Shown here piece after piece: positions 1-5,026 of a stretch of DNA of 9,537 bases. The DNA comes from Clostridia bacterium (GTDB lineage: Bacteria; Bacillota; Clostridia; Saccharofermentanales; UBA5734): positions 1 through 9,537 of the forward strand of contig JAGOFF010000078.1 of NCBI GenBank assembly GCA_017997315.1, given 5' to 3'. Under the pieces are notes generated by a model that did not search any database, was not told the DNA's origin, and saw nothing but the letters and a program-made list of their open reading frames with translations. Each line of letters begins with the position of its first letter. Within the stretch, counting starts at the first letter, position 1. The position numbers and the translations under genes are program-made.

Positions 1-227
1 TTGAAGGACTGGCGGCCTACACGGCACGCGTTCAGCCGGACGATCCTGAGTCCGGCGCGGATCCGGGCCGGGACGCTTCCGCCCGCTCGCTCGCCGCCTC
101 GCTGCTGGCGCAGGGGAAGCCGGTGCGCGAGGTTGCGCAGACCGTGTCCCGGGAGACCGGGATGCCGCGGCGGGATGCCTATTCGCTCGCATTGGAAATC
201 CGGGACAGCGGTCCGGAAGCGAATTGA
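1..227 (+). CDS. rsmI: 16S rRNA 2'-O-ribose C1402 methyltransferase RsmI, C-terminal fragment
   Basis: This is the last 74 codons of a gene cut by the left window edge; the first complete codon is at position 3 and the stop TGA is 225-227. RsmI uses SAM to 2'-O-methylate C1402 of 16S rRNA in the decoding centre. The catalytic domain lies outside the window. What is visible is the small helical C-terminal domain of the family: a segment starting LLAQGKPVREVAQ, followed by a turn at TGMPRRDAYSLALEI, matches the RsmI-type helix-turn-helix pattern. A loosely conserved, Asp/Gly/Ala-rich linker precedes it. The position directly before metG and tatD agrees with the usual Bacillota order. The stop codon is shared with the -35 element of the metG promoter. 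The call rests on the C-terminal motif plus context, because the methyltransferase core cannot be seen. Confidence 0.85.
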   Translation, partial: EGLAAYTARVQPDDPESGADPGRDASARSLAASLLAQGKPVREVAQTVSRETGMPRRDAYSLALEIRDSGPEAN

Positions 228-252
228 TAATCGGAAATCGTTATTCTATACT
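224..252 (+). promoter_or_regulatory. Sigma-70-type promoter of metG
   Basis: TTGATA (224-229) and TATACT (247-252) are separated by exactly 17 bases, each with one mismatch to the sigma-70/sigma-A consensus. The predicted start of transcription near 259 leaves a leader of only about 20 bases before the metG ATG. The rsmI stop codon (225-227) lies inside the -35 hexamer. The leader is too short for a T-box or other riboswitch. Confidence 0.7.
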
Positions 253-267
253 GGCAGGAACACGCCC

Positions 268-274
268 GGGAGGT
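268..274 (+). promoter_or_regulatory. Shine-Dalgarno of metG (fixes the start)
   Basis: GGGAGGT ends 5 bases before the ATG at 280. The reading frame is open upstream to the window edge, but this site, together with the family N-terminus MSNTFYITTPIYYPS, fixes the start at 280. Confidence 0.8.
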
Positions 275-279
275 ACCTC

Positions 280-2280
280 ATGTCCAACACGTTCTATATC
301 ACAACGCCGATCTACTACCCCAGCGACAAGCTGCATATCGGGCACTCCTACTGCTCGGTCATGGCGGACACCGTCGCGAGGTACAAGCGGCTCAAGGGCT
401 TCGATGTGATGTTTCTCACGGGTACCGACGAGCACGGCCAGAAGATCCAGCGCAAGGCCGAGGCGCTCGGCGTATCCCCCAAAGCCTACGTGGACGGCAT
501 CGTGGCCGGAATCAAGGATCTGTGGACGCTCATGGACGTGTCGTACGACCGGTTCATCCGGACCACCGACGTCCAGCACGAGAAGGCTGTCCAGCGCATC
601 TTCCAGCAGCTGTACGATCAGGGCGACATCTACAAGGGAGCCTACAGCGGCTGGTACTGCACCCCGTGCGAGTCGTTCTGGACCGAGACCCAGCTGGTCG
701 GCGGCAAGTGCCCGGACTGCGGGCGGGATGTCGAGAAAACCACGGAAGAAGCCTACTTCTTCCGCCTTTCCAAGTATCAGGACGCGTTGATCCGGCATCT
801 GCAGGAGAATCCGGAATTCCTGCAGCCGGCGACCCGGGCCAACGAGATGATCGCCAACTTCCTCAAACCCGGCCTGGAGGACCTGTGCGTATCGCGCACC
901 ACGTTCGACTGGGGCGTCCGGGTTCCGTTCGATCCGAAGCATGTCGTGTACGTGTGGGTGGACGCTCTCAGCAACTACATCACCGCCATGGGGTGGCCCG
1001 ACAATCCGGCCGACGGTTTCGACCGGTTCTGGCCCGCCGACATCCATCTGGTCGGCAAGGAAATCGTCCGCTTCCACGCGATCGTCTGGCCGGCCATCCT
1101 CATGGCGCTCGGCCTCCCGCTGCCCAAGAAAATCCTGGGACACGGATGGCTGCTGCTTCAGGACGGCAAGATGTCCAAATCCAAAGGGAACGTGGTCGAT
1201 CCGGTCGTCCTGTGCAGCCGGTACGGAGTGGATGCGATCCGGTATTTCCTGCTGCGCGAGGTTACATTCGGACAGGACGGCGTATTCTCCAACGAAGCGC
1301 TGGTCAACCGGATCAACTCCGACCTGGCGAACGACCTGGGCAATCTCGTCAGCCGGACGGTCTCCATGATCGAACGGTACTTCGGGGGAAAGCTCCCGCA
1401 GGATACCTTGCCCGATCCCGCGGACGACGATCTGACCGCACTGTGCGAAGGACTGCGCGCACGGGTCGAACCGCATGTCGAACGGCTCCAGTTCAGTCTC
1501 GCCCTGACGGAAATCTGGAAGGTTGTGGGGCGCAGCAACAAATACATCGACGAAACCGCACCGTGGATCCTGGCACGCGACGAGGCCGCACGCCCGCGTC
1601 TCGCCCGGGTACTGTTCAACCTGGCTGAAAGCCTGCGGATCATTGCGATCCTCCTGCAGCCGTTCATGCCGGGTACCGCGTCCCGGATCCTCGAGACCCT
1701 CGGCGTCCCGGCCGGCCCGTCGACCACGTGGGACTCCGCGGGTTCGTTCGGCCGGTACGACGCGCCCGACGGGGTGCACAAGGCGGCTCCGCTGTTCCCC
1801 CGGCTGGATCCGGAGGCCGAACTCGCGGCGCTCAACGCGGCATTGCCGGGTCCTGCCGTCCCTGCCGCGACTGCCGCTCCGACCCCTGCGCCTGCCGCAC
1901 CGGCCGCCGCGCCGGCCGCTGTGCCGACGCCCGCCGAACCGTCCGCGTCGGACGCGACCATCGAGTACGGCGACTTCTCCAAGGTGAAGCTGGTGGCGGG
2001 ACGGATCGTCTCCTGCGAGAGGCTGGCGGGATCCGACCGGCTCTTGAAATCACTGGCCGACATCGGCACGGAGCGAAGGACGATCCTTTCCGGTATCGCG
2101 GAATCTTACTCGCCGGAGGAGATGGTCGGCAAGACCGTCATCCTCGTCGTCAACCTGAAACCACGCAAGATCCGCGGCGTGCTTTCTCATGGAATGCTGC
2201 TCGCCGTCGAGGACGCGGACGGACGCAGCCGGATCCTGACCGTCGACGGGGACGTCCCGCCCGGCAGTCCGGTCTGCTGA
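280..2280 (+). CDS. metG: Methionyl-tRNA synthetase with C-terminal tRNA-binding domain
   Basis: A 666-residue class I aminoacyl-tRNA synthetase that charges tRNA-Met with methionine using ATP, in the cytoplasm. The signature HIGH is at residues 19-22 and KMSKS at 297-301. A single zinc knuckle is formed by Cys127, Cys130, Cys144 and Cys147, the one-knuckle form. Other family blocks include WVDALSNY and HLVGKEIVRFHAIVWPAIL in the Rossmann domain. The anticodon-binding helical domain follows KMSKS. After an Ala/Pro-rich low-complexity linker (about 520-560), residues about 561-666 form an EMAP/Trbp111-type OB-fold that binds tRNA and dimerises the enzyme in this family. The start at ATG 280 is preceded by GGGAGGT and a promoter (224-252). 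tatD follows after 10 bases and is probably cotranscribed. The protein is complete with all key motifs intact; identification is firm. Confidence 0.98.
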   Translation: MSNTFYITTPIYYPSDKLHIGHSYCSVMADTVARYKRLKGFDVMFLTGTDEHGQKIQRKAEALGVSPKAYVDGIVAGIKDLWTLMDVSYDRFIRTTDVQHEKAVQRIFQQLYDQGDIYKGAYSGWYCTPCESFWTETQLVGGKCPDCGRDVEKTTEEAYFFRLSKYQDALIRHLQENPEFLQPATRANEMIANFLKPGLEDLCVSRTTFDWGVRVPFDPKHVVYVWVDALSNYITAMGWPDNPADGFDRFWPADIHLVGKEIVRFHAIVWPAILMALGLPLPKKILGHGWLLLQDGKMSKSKGNVVDPVVLCSRYGVDAIRYFLLREVTFGQDGVFSNEALVNRINSDLANDLGNLVSRTVSMIERYFGGKLPQDTLPDPADDDLTALCEGLRARVEPHVERLQFSLALTEIWKVVGRSNKYIDETAPWILARDEAARPRLARVLFNLAESLRIIAILLQPFMPGTASRILETLGVPAGPSTTWDSAGSFGRYDAPDGVHKAAPLFPRLDPEAELAALNAALPGPAVPAATAAPTPAPAAPAAAPAAVPTPAEPSASDATIEYGDFSKVKLVAGRIVSCERLAGSDRLLKSLADIGTERRTILSGIAESYSPEEMVGKTVILVVNLKPRKIRGVLSHGMLLAVEDADGRSRILTVDGDVPPGSPVC

Positions 2281-2290
2281 GGAAACCGGT

Positions 2291-3187
2291 ATGCCCCGGT
2301 TGTTCGACACCCATGCCCACCTCGACGACGACCGGTTTGCCGGAGATCTCGACGAGGTTCTCGAGCGTGCCTGGAACGTGGGGGTCCGCCGCCTGATCCA
2401 GGCTTCCAGCGACCTGGAGTCCTCCCGGGCTTCATGCCTGCTGGCATCGCGCCCGCGACCGGATGCGGGACATCGGACTCCCGACATATGGTGCACGGTC
2501 GGCATCCACCCGCACGATGCCTCGTCGGCGGACGCCGCCGCGTTCGAAGGTCTGCGCGCGCTCCTGGACGGGCCGGCGGGCGCGAGGATCGTCGCGATCG
2601 GCGAGATCGGACTCGACTACCACTACGACCTGTCCCCGCGCGACGCGCAACGGGAGGCGTTCCGCTCTCAACTGGAACTGGCCGCGGCGTATGGTCTGCC
2701 GGTGGTCATCCACGAGCGGGATGCTTTGGAGGACTGCATGTCGGTTCTCCGCTCCTTTGGGGTCGCCCCCGGACGGACCGCGGGACTGGGCGGCCGGCGC
2801 GGGATCCCCGGGGCTTTCCACTGCTTTTCAGGGAGTGTGGAAACAGCCAGGGAGTTGATCGCGATGGGATTCTACCTGGGCTTCGACGGCCCGGTCACGT
2901 TCCGAAACGCCCGCAAGGCACCCGACGTGATACGTGCCGTACCGCGGGACCGGCTGCTGATCGAGACGGACAGCCCTTATCTGGCGCCGGAACCGCACCG
3001 CGGCCGCCGGAACGAGCCCGCTTACGTGATCGAGGTCGCGCGCCGCTTCGGTGAACTGCTCGGATGCAGCCTGGATGAAGCGGCGGAACTAACCTGGGAC
3101 AACGCCTGCCGACTGTTCGGAACCGATGGGATGGAGCAGCCGGAAATGCCTGAAAACACGCGGGATGACAACGAAATTGCTCGTTGA
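2291..3187 (+). CDS. tatD: TatD family metal-dependent hydrolase (DNase)
   Basis: A 298-residue TIM-barrel hydrolase of the TatD family. Characterised members are Mg-dependent 3'-5' exonucleases or DNases acting in DNA repair and turnover. The metal ligands expected for the family are visible: DTHAHLD with His8 and His10, GEIGLDYHYD with Glu105, VIHERDA with His141, FHCFSGS with His177, and IETDSPYLAPEPHRG with Asp227. It is somewhat longer than the usual 255-265 residues. The extra length comes from short insertions before VGIHPHDA (a segment rich in Arg, Pro and Asp) and before FHCFSGS (rich in Gly and Arg), plus a polar C-terminal tail. The Shine-Dalgarno GAGGA overlaps the metG stop, so translation is probably linked to metG, as is common in Bacillota. 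The stop TGA (3185-3187) lies inside the -35 box of the tRNA promoter. The exact substrate cannot be told from sequence. Confidence 0.95.
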   Translation: MPRLFDTHAHLDDDRFAGDLDEVLERAWNVGVRRLIQASSDLESSRASCLLASRPRPDAGHRTPDIWCTVGIHPHDASSADAAAFEGLRALLDGPAGARIVAIGEIGLDYHYDLSPRDAQREAFRSQLELAAAYGLPVVIHERDALEDCMSVLRSFGVAPGRTAGLGGRRGIPGAFHCFSGSVETARELIAMGFYLGFDGPVTFRNARKAPDVIRAVPRDRLLIETDSPYLAPEPHRGRRNEPAYVIEVARRFGELLGCSLDEAAELTWDNACRLFGTDGMEQPEMPENTRDDNEIAR

Positions 3188-3212
3188 CAAGCCAGTGCTT
3201 TTCCATTATATT
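3184..3212 (+). promoter_or_regulatory. Sigma-70-type promoter of the tRNA cluster
   Basis: A perfect TTGACA (3184-3189) and TATATT (3207-3212) are 17 bases apart. Transcription would begin near 3219, about 28 bases before the first tRNA. The -35 hexamer contains the tatD stop codon, so the tRNA promoter occupies the very end of the upstream gene. Strong promoters of this kind are expected for stable RNA genes. Confidence 0.8.
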
Positions 3213-3216
3213 CTTA

Positions 3217-3242
3217 CTTGCCGCTTGTTACGGCAGGCTTTT
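3217..3242 (+). other. Hairpin in the 5' leader of the tRNA transcript
   Basis: CTTGCCG (3217-3223) can pair with CGGCAGG (3231-3237) around a 7-base loop, with one G-U pair, and a short T-run (3239-3242) follows. It sits at or just after the predicted transcription start, so it would form the extreme 5' end of the tRNA precursor. It is too close to the start for normal intrinsic termination. Confidence 0.4.
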
Positions 3243-3246
3243 CAAA

Positions 3247-3322
3247 GGGAGTTTAGCTCAGCTGGGAGAGCACTTGCCTTACAAGCAAGGGGTCACAGGT
3301 TCGAGTCCTGTAACTCCCACCA
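3247..3322 (+). tRNA. tRNA-Val (anticodon TAC)
   Basis: A 76-base cloverleaf with encoded CCA. Acceptor GGGAGTT pairs fully with AACTCCC (3312-3318), the discriminator is A, and CCA is 3320-3322. The D stem is GCTC/GAGC. The anticodon stem CTTGC/GCAAG holds the loop CTTACAA with anticodon TAC at 3280-3282, which reads GUA and related Val codons. The T arm ACAGG/CCTGT carries TTCGAGT. It is the first gene of a three-tRNA transcript; the Asp gene follows after 8 bases. Confidence 0.97.
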
Positions 3323-3330
3323 TACAATAT

Positions 3331-3407
3331 GGCGCAGTAGTTCAGTTGGTTAGAATGCCAGCCTGTCACGCTGGAGGTCGAGGGTTCGAGCCCCTTCTGC
3401 GTCGCCA
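3331..3407 (+). tRNA. tRNA-Asp (anticodon GTC)
   Basis: A 77-base cloverleaf with encoded CCA (3405-3407) and discriminator G, the usual identity base for tRNA-Asp. Acceptor GGCGCAG pairs with CTGCGTC, including one G-U pair. The anticodon stem CCAGC/GCTGG holds the loop CTGTCAC with anticodon GTC at 3365-3367. The T loop is TTCGAGC. It is separated from tRNA-Phe by 37 bases that are mostly taken up by a perfect hairpin. Confidence 0.97.
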
Positions 3408-3411
3408 AAAT

Positions 3412-3439
3412 TCGGCCGGATCAGCGATGATCCGGCCGA
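3412..3439 (+). other. Perfect 12-bp hairpin with GCGA tetraloop between tRNA-Asp and tRNA-Phe
   Basis: TCGGCCGGATCA (3412-3423) is the exact reverse complement of TGATCCGGCCGA (3428-3439), leaving a GCGA loop, which is a stable GNRA tetraloop in RNA. No T-run follows on the + strand, and the next base but four starts tRNA-Phe, so it is not a normal intrinsic terminator in that direction. On the - strand it is followed by AATTTT. Likely roles are processing of the tRNA precursor or an extragenic palindrome; this is inference. Confidence 0.75.
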
Positions 3440-3444
3440 CATTC

Positions 3445-3520
3445 GCCCAGATAGCTCAGTTGGTAGAGCAGGGGACTGAAAATCCCCGTGTCGCTGGTTC
3501 GATTCCGGCTCTGGGCACCA
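3445..3520 (+). tRNA. tRNA-Phe (anticodon GAA)
   Basis: A 76-base cloverleaf with encoded CCA (3518-3520) and discriminator A. Acceptor GCCCAGA pairs perfectly with TCTGGGC. The D stem is GCTC/GAGC. The anticodon stem GGGGA/TCCCC holds the loop CTGAAAA with anticodon GAA at 3478-3480, decoding UUC and UUU. The T arm GCTGG/CCGGC carries TTCGATT. It is the last gene of the cluster and is followed at once by the terminator. Confidence 0.97.
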
Positions 3521-3525
3521 GACGG

Positions 3526-3559
3526 GCAAAGACGGGAACCGGCAGGTTCCCGTTTTTGC
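3526..3559 (+). terminator. Intrinsic terminator of the tRNA cluster
   Basis: ACGGGAACC (3532-3540) and GGTTCCCGT (3545-3553) pair perfectly around a GGCA loop. The stem extends outward to about 15 bp (one G-U pair) through a run of A opposite the T-run at 3553-3557. It starts 5 bases after the CCA of tRNA-Phe. The A-rich and T-rich flanks could let it work in both directions. Confidence 0.85.
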
Positions 3560-3581
3560 ACGATCCGCTCACGGGGGATCC

Positions 3582-4016
3582 ATGGACGAGGACAACGCGA
3601 TCCTGACCATCGAAAGCGCACAGTGGGAGGGCAACGACCGCCCGGAGGCCGTCCGTCTGACGACGGAAGGCCGCATGGTGCGTCTGGAGGATGCCTGGGT
3701 GTTTCTGTACCGGGAGAGTCCCGAGTCCGGAATGACCCGGACCACCACGACCATCCGTGTGGCGGACGACGGCTCGGTTTCGCTTGTGCGCCAGGGAGAC
3801 GCGGTCATGCGCATGCACTTCAGCGAGGGGCAGCAGCACCTGACCAGCATGACCACCCCGTACGGGATCATCAACGTCGGATTGTCCACGCACCGCGTCG
3901 CTTCCCGGATCACCGAAGAGGGCGGGGAGATCGATCTGAGCTACACCATCGACTTCGGAAACCAGCACAATATGAATACGCGCATCCACGTGGACGTGCG
4001 GCGGACTGGATCGTGA
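3582..4016 (+). CDS. DUF1934 family protein (YwiB-like beta-barrel), function unknown
   Basis: A 144-residue soluble protein without signal peptide or membrane segment. It matches the DUF1934 family represented by Bacillus subtilis YwiB, which has a lipocalin/calycin-like beta-barrel fold and no established function. Recognisable features are the alternating beta-strand pattern, the central TRTTTTIRVADDGSVSLVRQ strand pair, the MRMHFSEGQQH segment, the TPYGIINVGLSTHRV strands, and an acidic turn before LSYTIDFGNQH. Similarity was judged by eye from pattern memory. The ATG at 3582 has GGGGGA just upstream. The gene starts 22 bases after the tRNA terminator, leaving no space for a separate promoter, so expression probably depends on read-through or on a promoter within the tRNA region. 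The next gene, DUF177, has its own promoter. Confidence 0.8.
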   Translation: MDEDNAILTIESAQWEGNDRPEAVRLTTEGRMVRLEDAWVFLYRESPESGMTRTTTTIRVADDGSVSLVRQGDAVMRMHFSEGQQHLTSMTTPYGIINVGLSTHRVASRITEEGGEIDLSYTIDFGNQHNMNTRIHVDVRRTGS

Positions 4017-4123
4017 CAGAGGTGTGTTCAGGCATGCTCCGCCCATGGCGGCGTGACCGGACAGCCGGTTGACAAGGCGGGGGTGATGATGGATAATATC
4101 ATTCGCGTCTGTGGAGGATAAGG
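4017..4123 (+). promoter_or_regulatory. Promoter region of the DUF177-rpmF operon
   Basis: TTGACA (4069-4074) and GATAAT (4092-4097) are 17 bases apart. The predicted start near 4104 leaves a leader of about 20 bases with GGAGG at 4113-4117. Upstream lie two small GC-rich hairpins, CCGCC/GGCGG (4039-4051) and GACCGG/CCGGTT (4055-4070, last pair G-U). They have no T-run, so they are weak candidates for a DUF1934 terminator. Confidence 0.75.
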
Positions 4124-4669
4124 ATGAGATTCGATATCAAGGCCATATCCCGGACCACCGGCGCGGTCATGGAAGCGGAAGCCGTGGCTGCACCGAACGA
4201 TGTGGGACTGGACTTTCCGGGGTTCACATTCGATCCGGCTTCGCGGGTGACGCTGAGCGGCTCGATCCAGAACGCGGGACACGGTCTGCTGGTTCTGACC
4301 GGGGAGGTGTCCGCGGAGTACGGCGCACTGTGCGCGCGCTGCCTGACACCGATCCTGCGGACGATCCGCATTCCGATCCGTGAGACCTACCGGTCTTTGC
4401 GGACGAATCCCGGGGAACGGACCACGGAACCGGAACCGGAGGAAAGCGGCGAAGACGAGACCTACGTGTATGACGACTACACTGTGGACGTTTCCGAAGC
4501 GGTCCGCGAGAACCTTTTGACGGCGCTGCCCATCCGCGAGTTGTGCCGCCCGGATTGCGCCGGACTCTGCCCGGTCTGCGGCGCGGATCGAAACAAAAAC
4601 CCGTGCGGGTGCCTTGAGGGACAGGATCCGGACAGGAACCCGTTTGGAAAACTGAAAAACCTACTATAG
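4124..4669 (+). CDS. DUF177 (YceD) family protein, linked to 23S rRNA accumulation
   Basis: A 181-residue protein of the DUF177/YceD family, almost always encoded directly before rpmF. Plant and E. coli members have been reported to be needed for normal 23S rRNA accumulation; the molecular activity is not settled. The N-terminal half (1-90) has the beta-rich pattern with GEVSAEYGALCARCLTPI (Cys70, Cys73). An acidic low-complexity stretch follows (about 100-120). Next is the conserved segment DVSEAVRENLLTALPIREL, and then a Cys cluster (Cys141, 145, 149, 152, 161, 163) in the form CRPDCAGLCPVCG, which probably binds a metal. The end, NPFGKLKNLL, matches the family C-terminus. The start is supported by GGAGG 6 bases upstream. 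The last two codons are tandem CTA, a codon rare in this window, just before TAG. rpmF starts 46 bases downstream and is presumably cotranscribed. Confidence 0.9.
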   Translation: MRFDIKAISRTTGAVMEAEAVAAPNDVGLDFPGFTFDPASRVTLSGSIQNAGHGLLVLTGEVSAEYGALCARCLTPILRTIRIPIRETYRSLRTNPGERTTEPEPEESGEDETYVYDDYTVDVSEAVRENLLTALPIRELCRPDCAGLCPVCGADRNKNPCGCLEGQDPDRNPFGKLKNLL

Positions 4670-4715
4670 TACAACGGCAGACCGTTTTCTGCACCAGCAT
4701 TGGAGGTAACGCAAC

Positions 4716-4910
4716 ATGGCAGTCCCGAAACGCAAATGGTCCAAGGCCCGGACCCGCAGTTCCCACTCCGCCAACTGGAAACTCACCGTTCCCACCCTGG
4801 TCGAGTGCCCTCAGTGCCATACGCTGAAAATGCCGCACAAGGTCTGCAAATCCTGCGGATTTTATGCCGGCAGGGCGGTTGTCGTCCAGCCGGAAGCGAA
4901 AAAGTCCTGA
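4716..4910 (+). CDS. rpmF: 50S ribosomal protein L32
   Basis: A 64-residue small basic ribosomal protein of the large subunit. The N-terminus MAVPKRKWSKARTR is the classic bL32 start and contacts rRNA. Four cysteines at 31, 34, 44 and 47 (CPQC and CKSC) form the zinc ribbon of the zinc-binding, C+ type of L32. This suggests that zinc availability could matter; a zinc-free paralogue, if any, would lie elsewhere. Length is normal. A strong Shine-Dalgarno GGAGGT (4702-4707) lies 8 bases before ATG. It forms the usual pair with DUF177 upstream. Hairpins downstream separate it from the DUF512 gene. Confidence 0.97.
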   Translation: MAVPKRKWSKARTRSSHSANWKLTVPTLVECPQCHTLKMPHKVCKSCGFYAGRAVVVQPEAKKS

Positions 4911-4917
4911 TCGGATC

Positions 4918-4954
4918 CCCGGCCCGCGCCGGGAGTTCGGTTTTTCGCCGGGAG
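4918..4954 (+). other. GC-rich hairpin with a duplicated right arm after rpmF
   Basis: CCCGGC (4918-4923) can pair with GCCGGG at 4928-4933 (loop CCGC). It could instead pair with an identical GCCGGG at 4947-4952, since CGCCGGGAG occurs twice (4927-4935 and 4946-4954). A run of five T lies between the copies (4941-4945), 7 bases after the first hairpin. This is too far for a classical terminator, but the pairings are mutually exclusive. Confidence 0.4.
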
Positions 4955-4960
4955 CAGTGA

Positions 4961-5000
4961 GGAAACAGCGGGGCGTACCTGGCTCGCTGTTTTTCTTTGT
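4961..5000 (+). terminator. Probable intrinsic terminator or attenuator between rpmF and the DUF512 gene
   Basis: AAACAGCGGG (4963-4972) pairs with CTCGCTGTTT (4983-4992), 10 bp with one G-U, around a 10-base loop. A T-rich tail continues to about 5003. It lies 27 bases before the chosen start codon of the DUF512 gene, with no recognisable promoter in between. It may therefore reduce, rather than abolish, transcription into the downstream genes. Confidence 0.65.
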
Positions 5001-5012
5001 TTTCCGGGAGAC

Positions 5013-5023
5013 GGGGGAACAGG
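5013..5023 (+). promoter_or_regulatory. Ribosome binding region before a TTG start
   Basis: A purine-rich stretch, GGGGGAACAGG, lies 3 to 13 bases before the TTG at 5027. Another in-frame TTG at 4997 falls inside the terminator tail and would add 10 non-conserved residues, so 5027 is preferred. Confidence 0.55.
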
Positions 5024-5026
5024 CCG

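Noticed and set aside
1..279. In-frame extension of metG upstream to the window edge.
   Set aside because: The extra 93 codons overlap rsmI in another frame and look like Arg/Pro-rich noise. A clear Shine-Dalgarno and promoter fix the start at 280.
253..279. A T-box or SAM riboswitch controlling metG.
   Set aside because: The leader after the predicted start is only about 20 bases, far too short for either element.
241..1779. A 512-codon open frame on the - strand opposite metG.
   Set aside because: Same cause: codon-aligned antisense of a GC-rich gene. The translation has no family similarity, and the sense strand encodes an unmistakable MetG.
3184..3606. An open frame running through all three tRNA genes.
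   Set aside because: The three cloverleaves, encoded CCA ends and terminator explain this region fully; the open frame is incidental.
4642..4670. A full promoter for rpmF with a -35 box near 4643.
   Set aside because: TATAGT is a fair -10, but the upstream hexamers TTTGGA and TTGGAA match poorly or are badly spaced. It is kept only as part of the palindrome finding.
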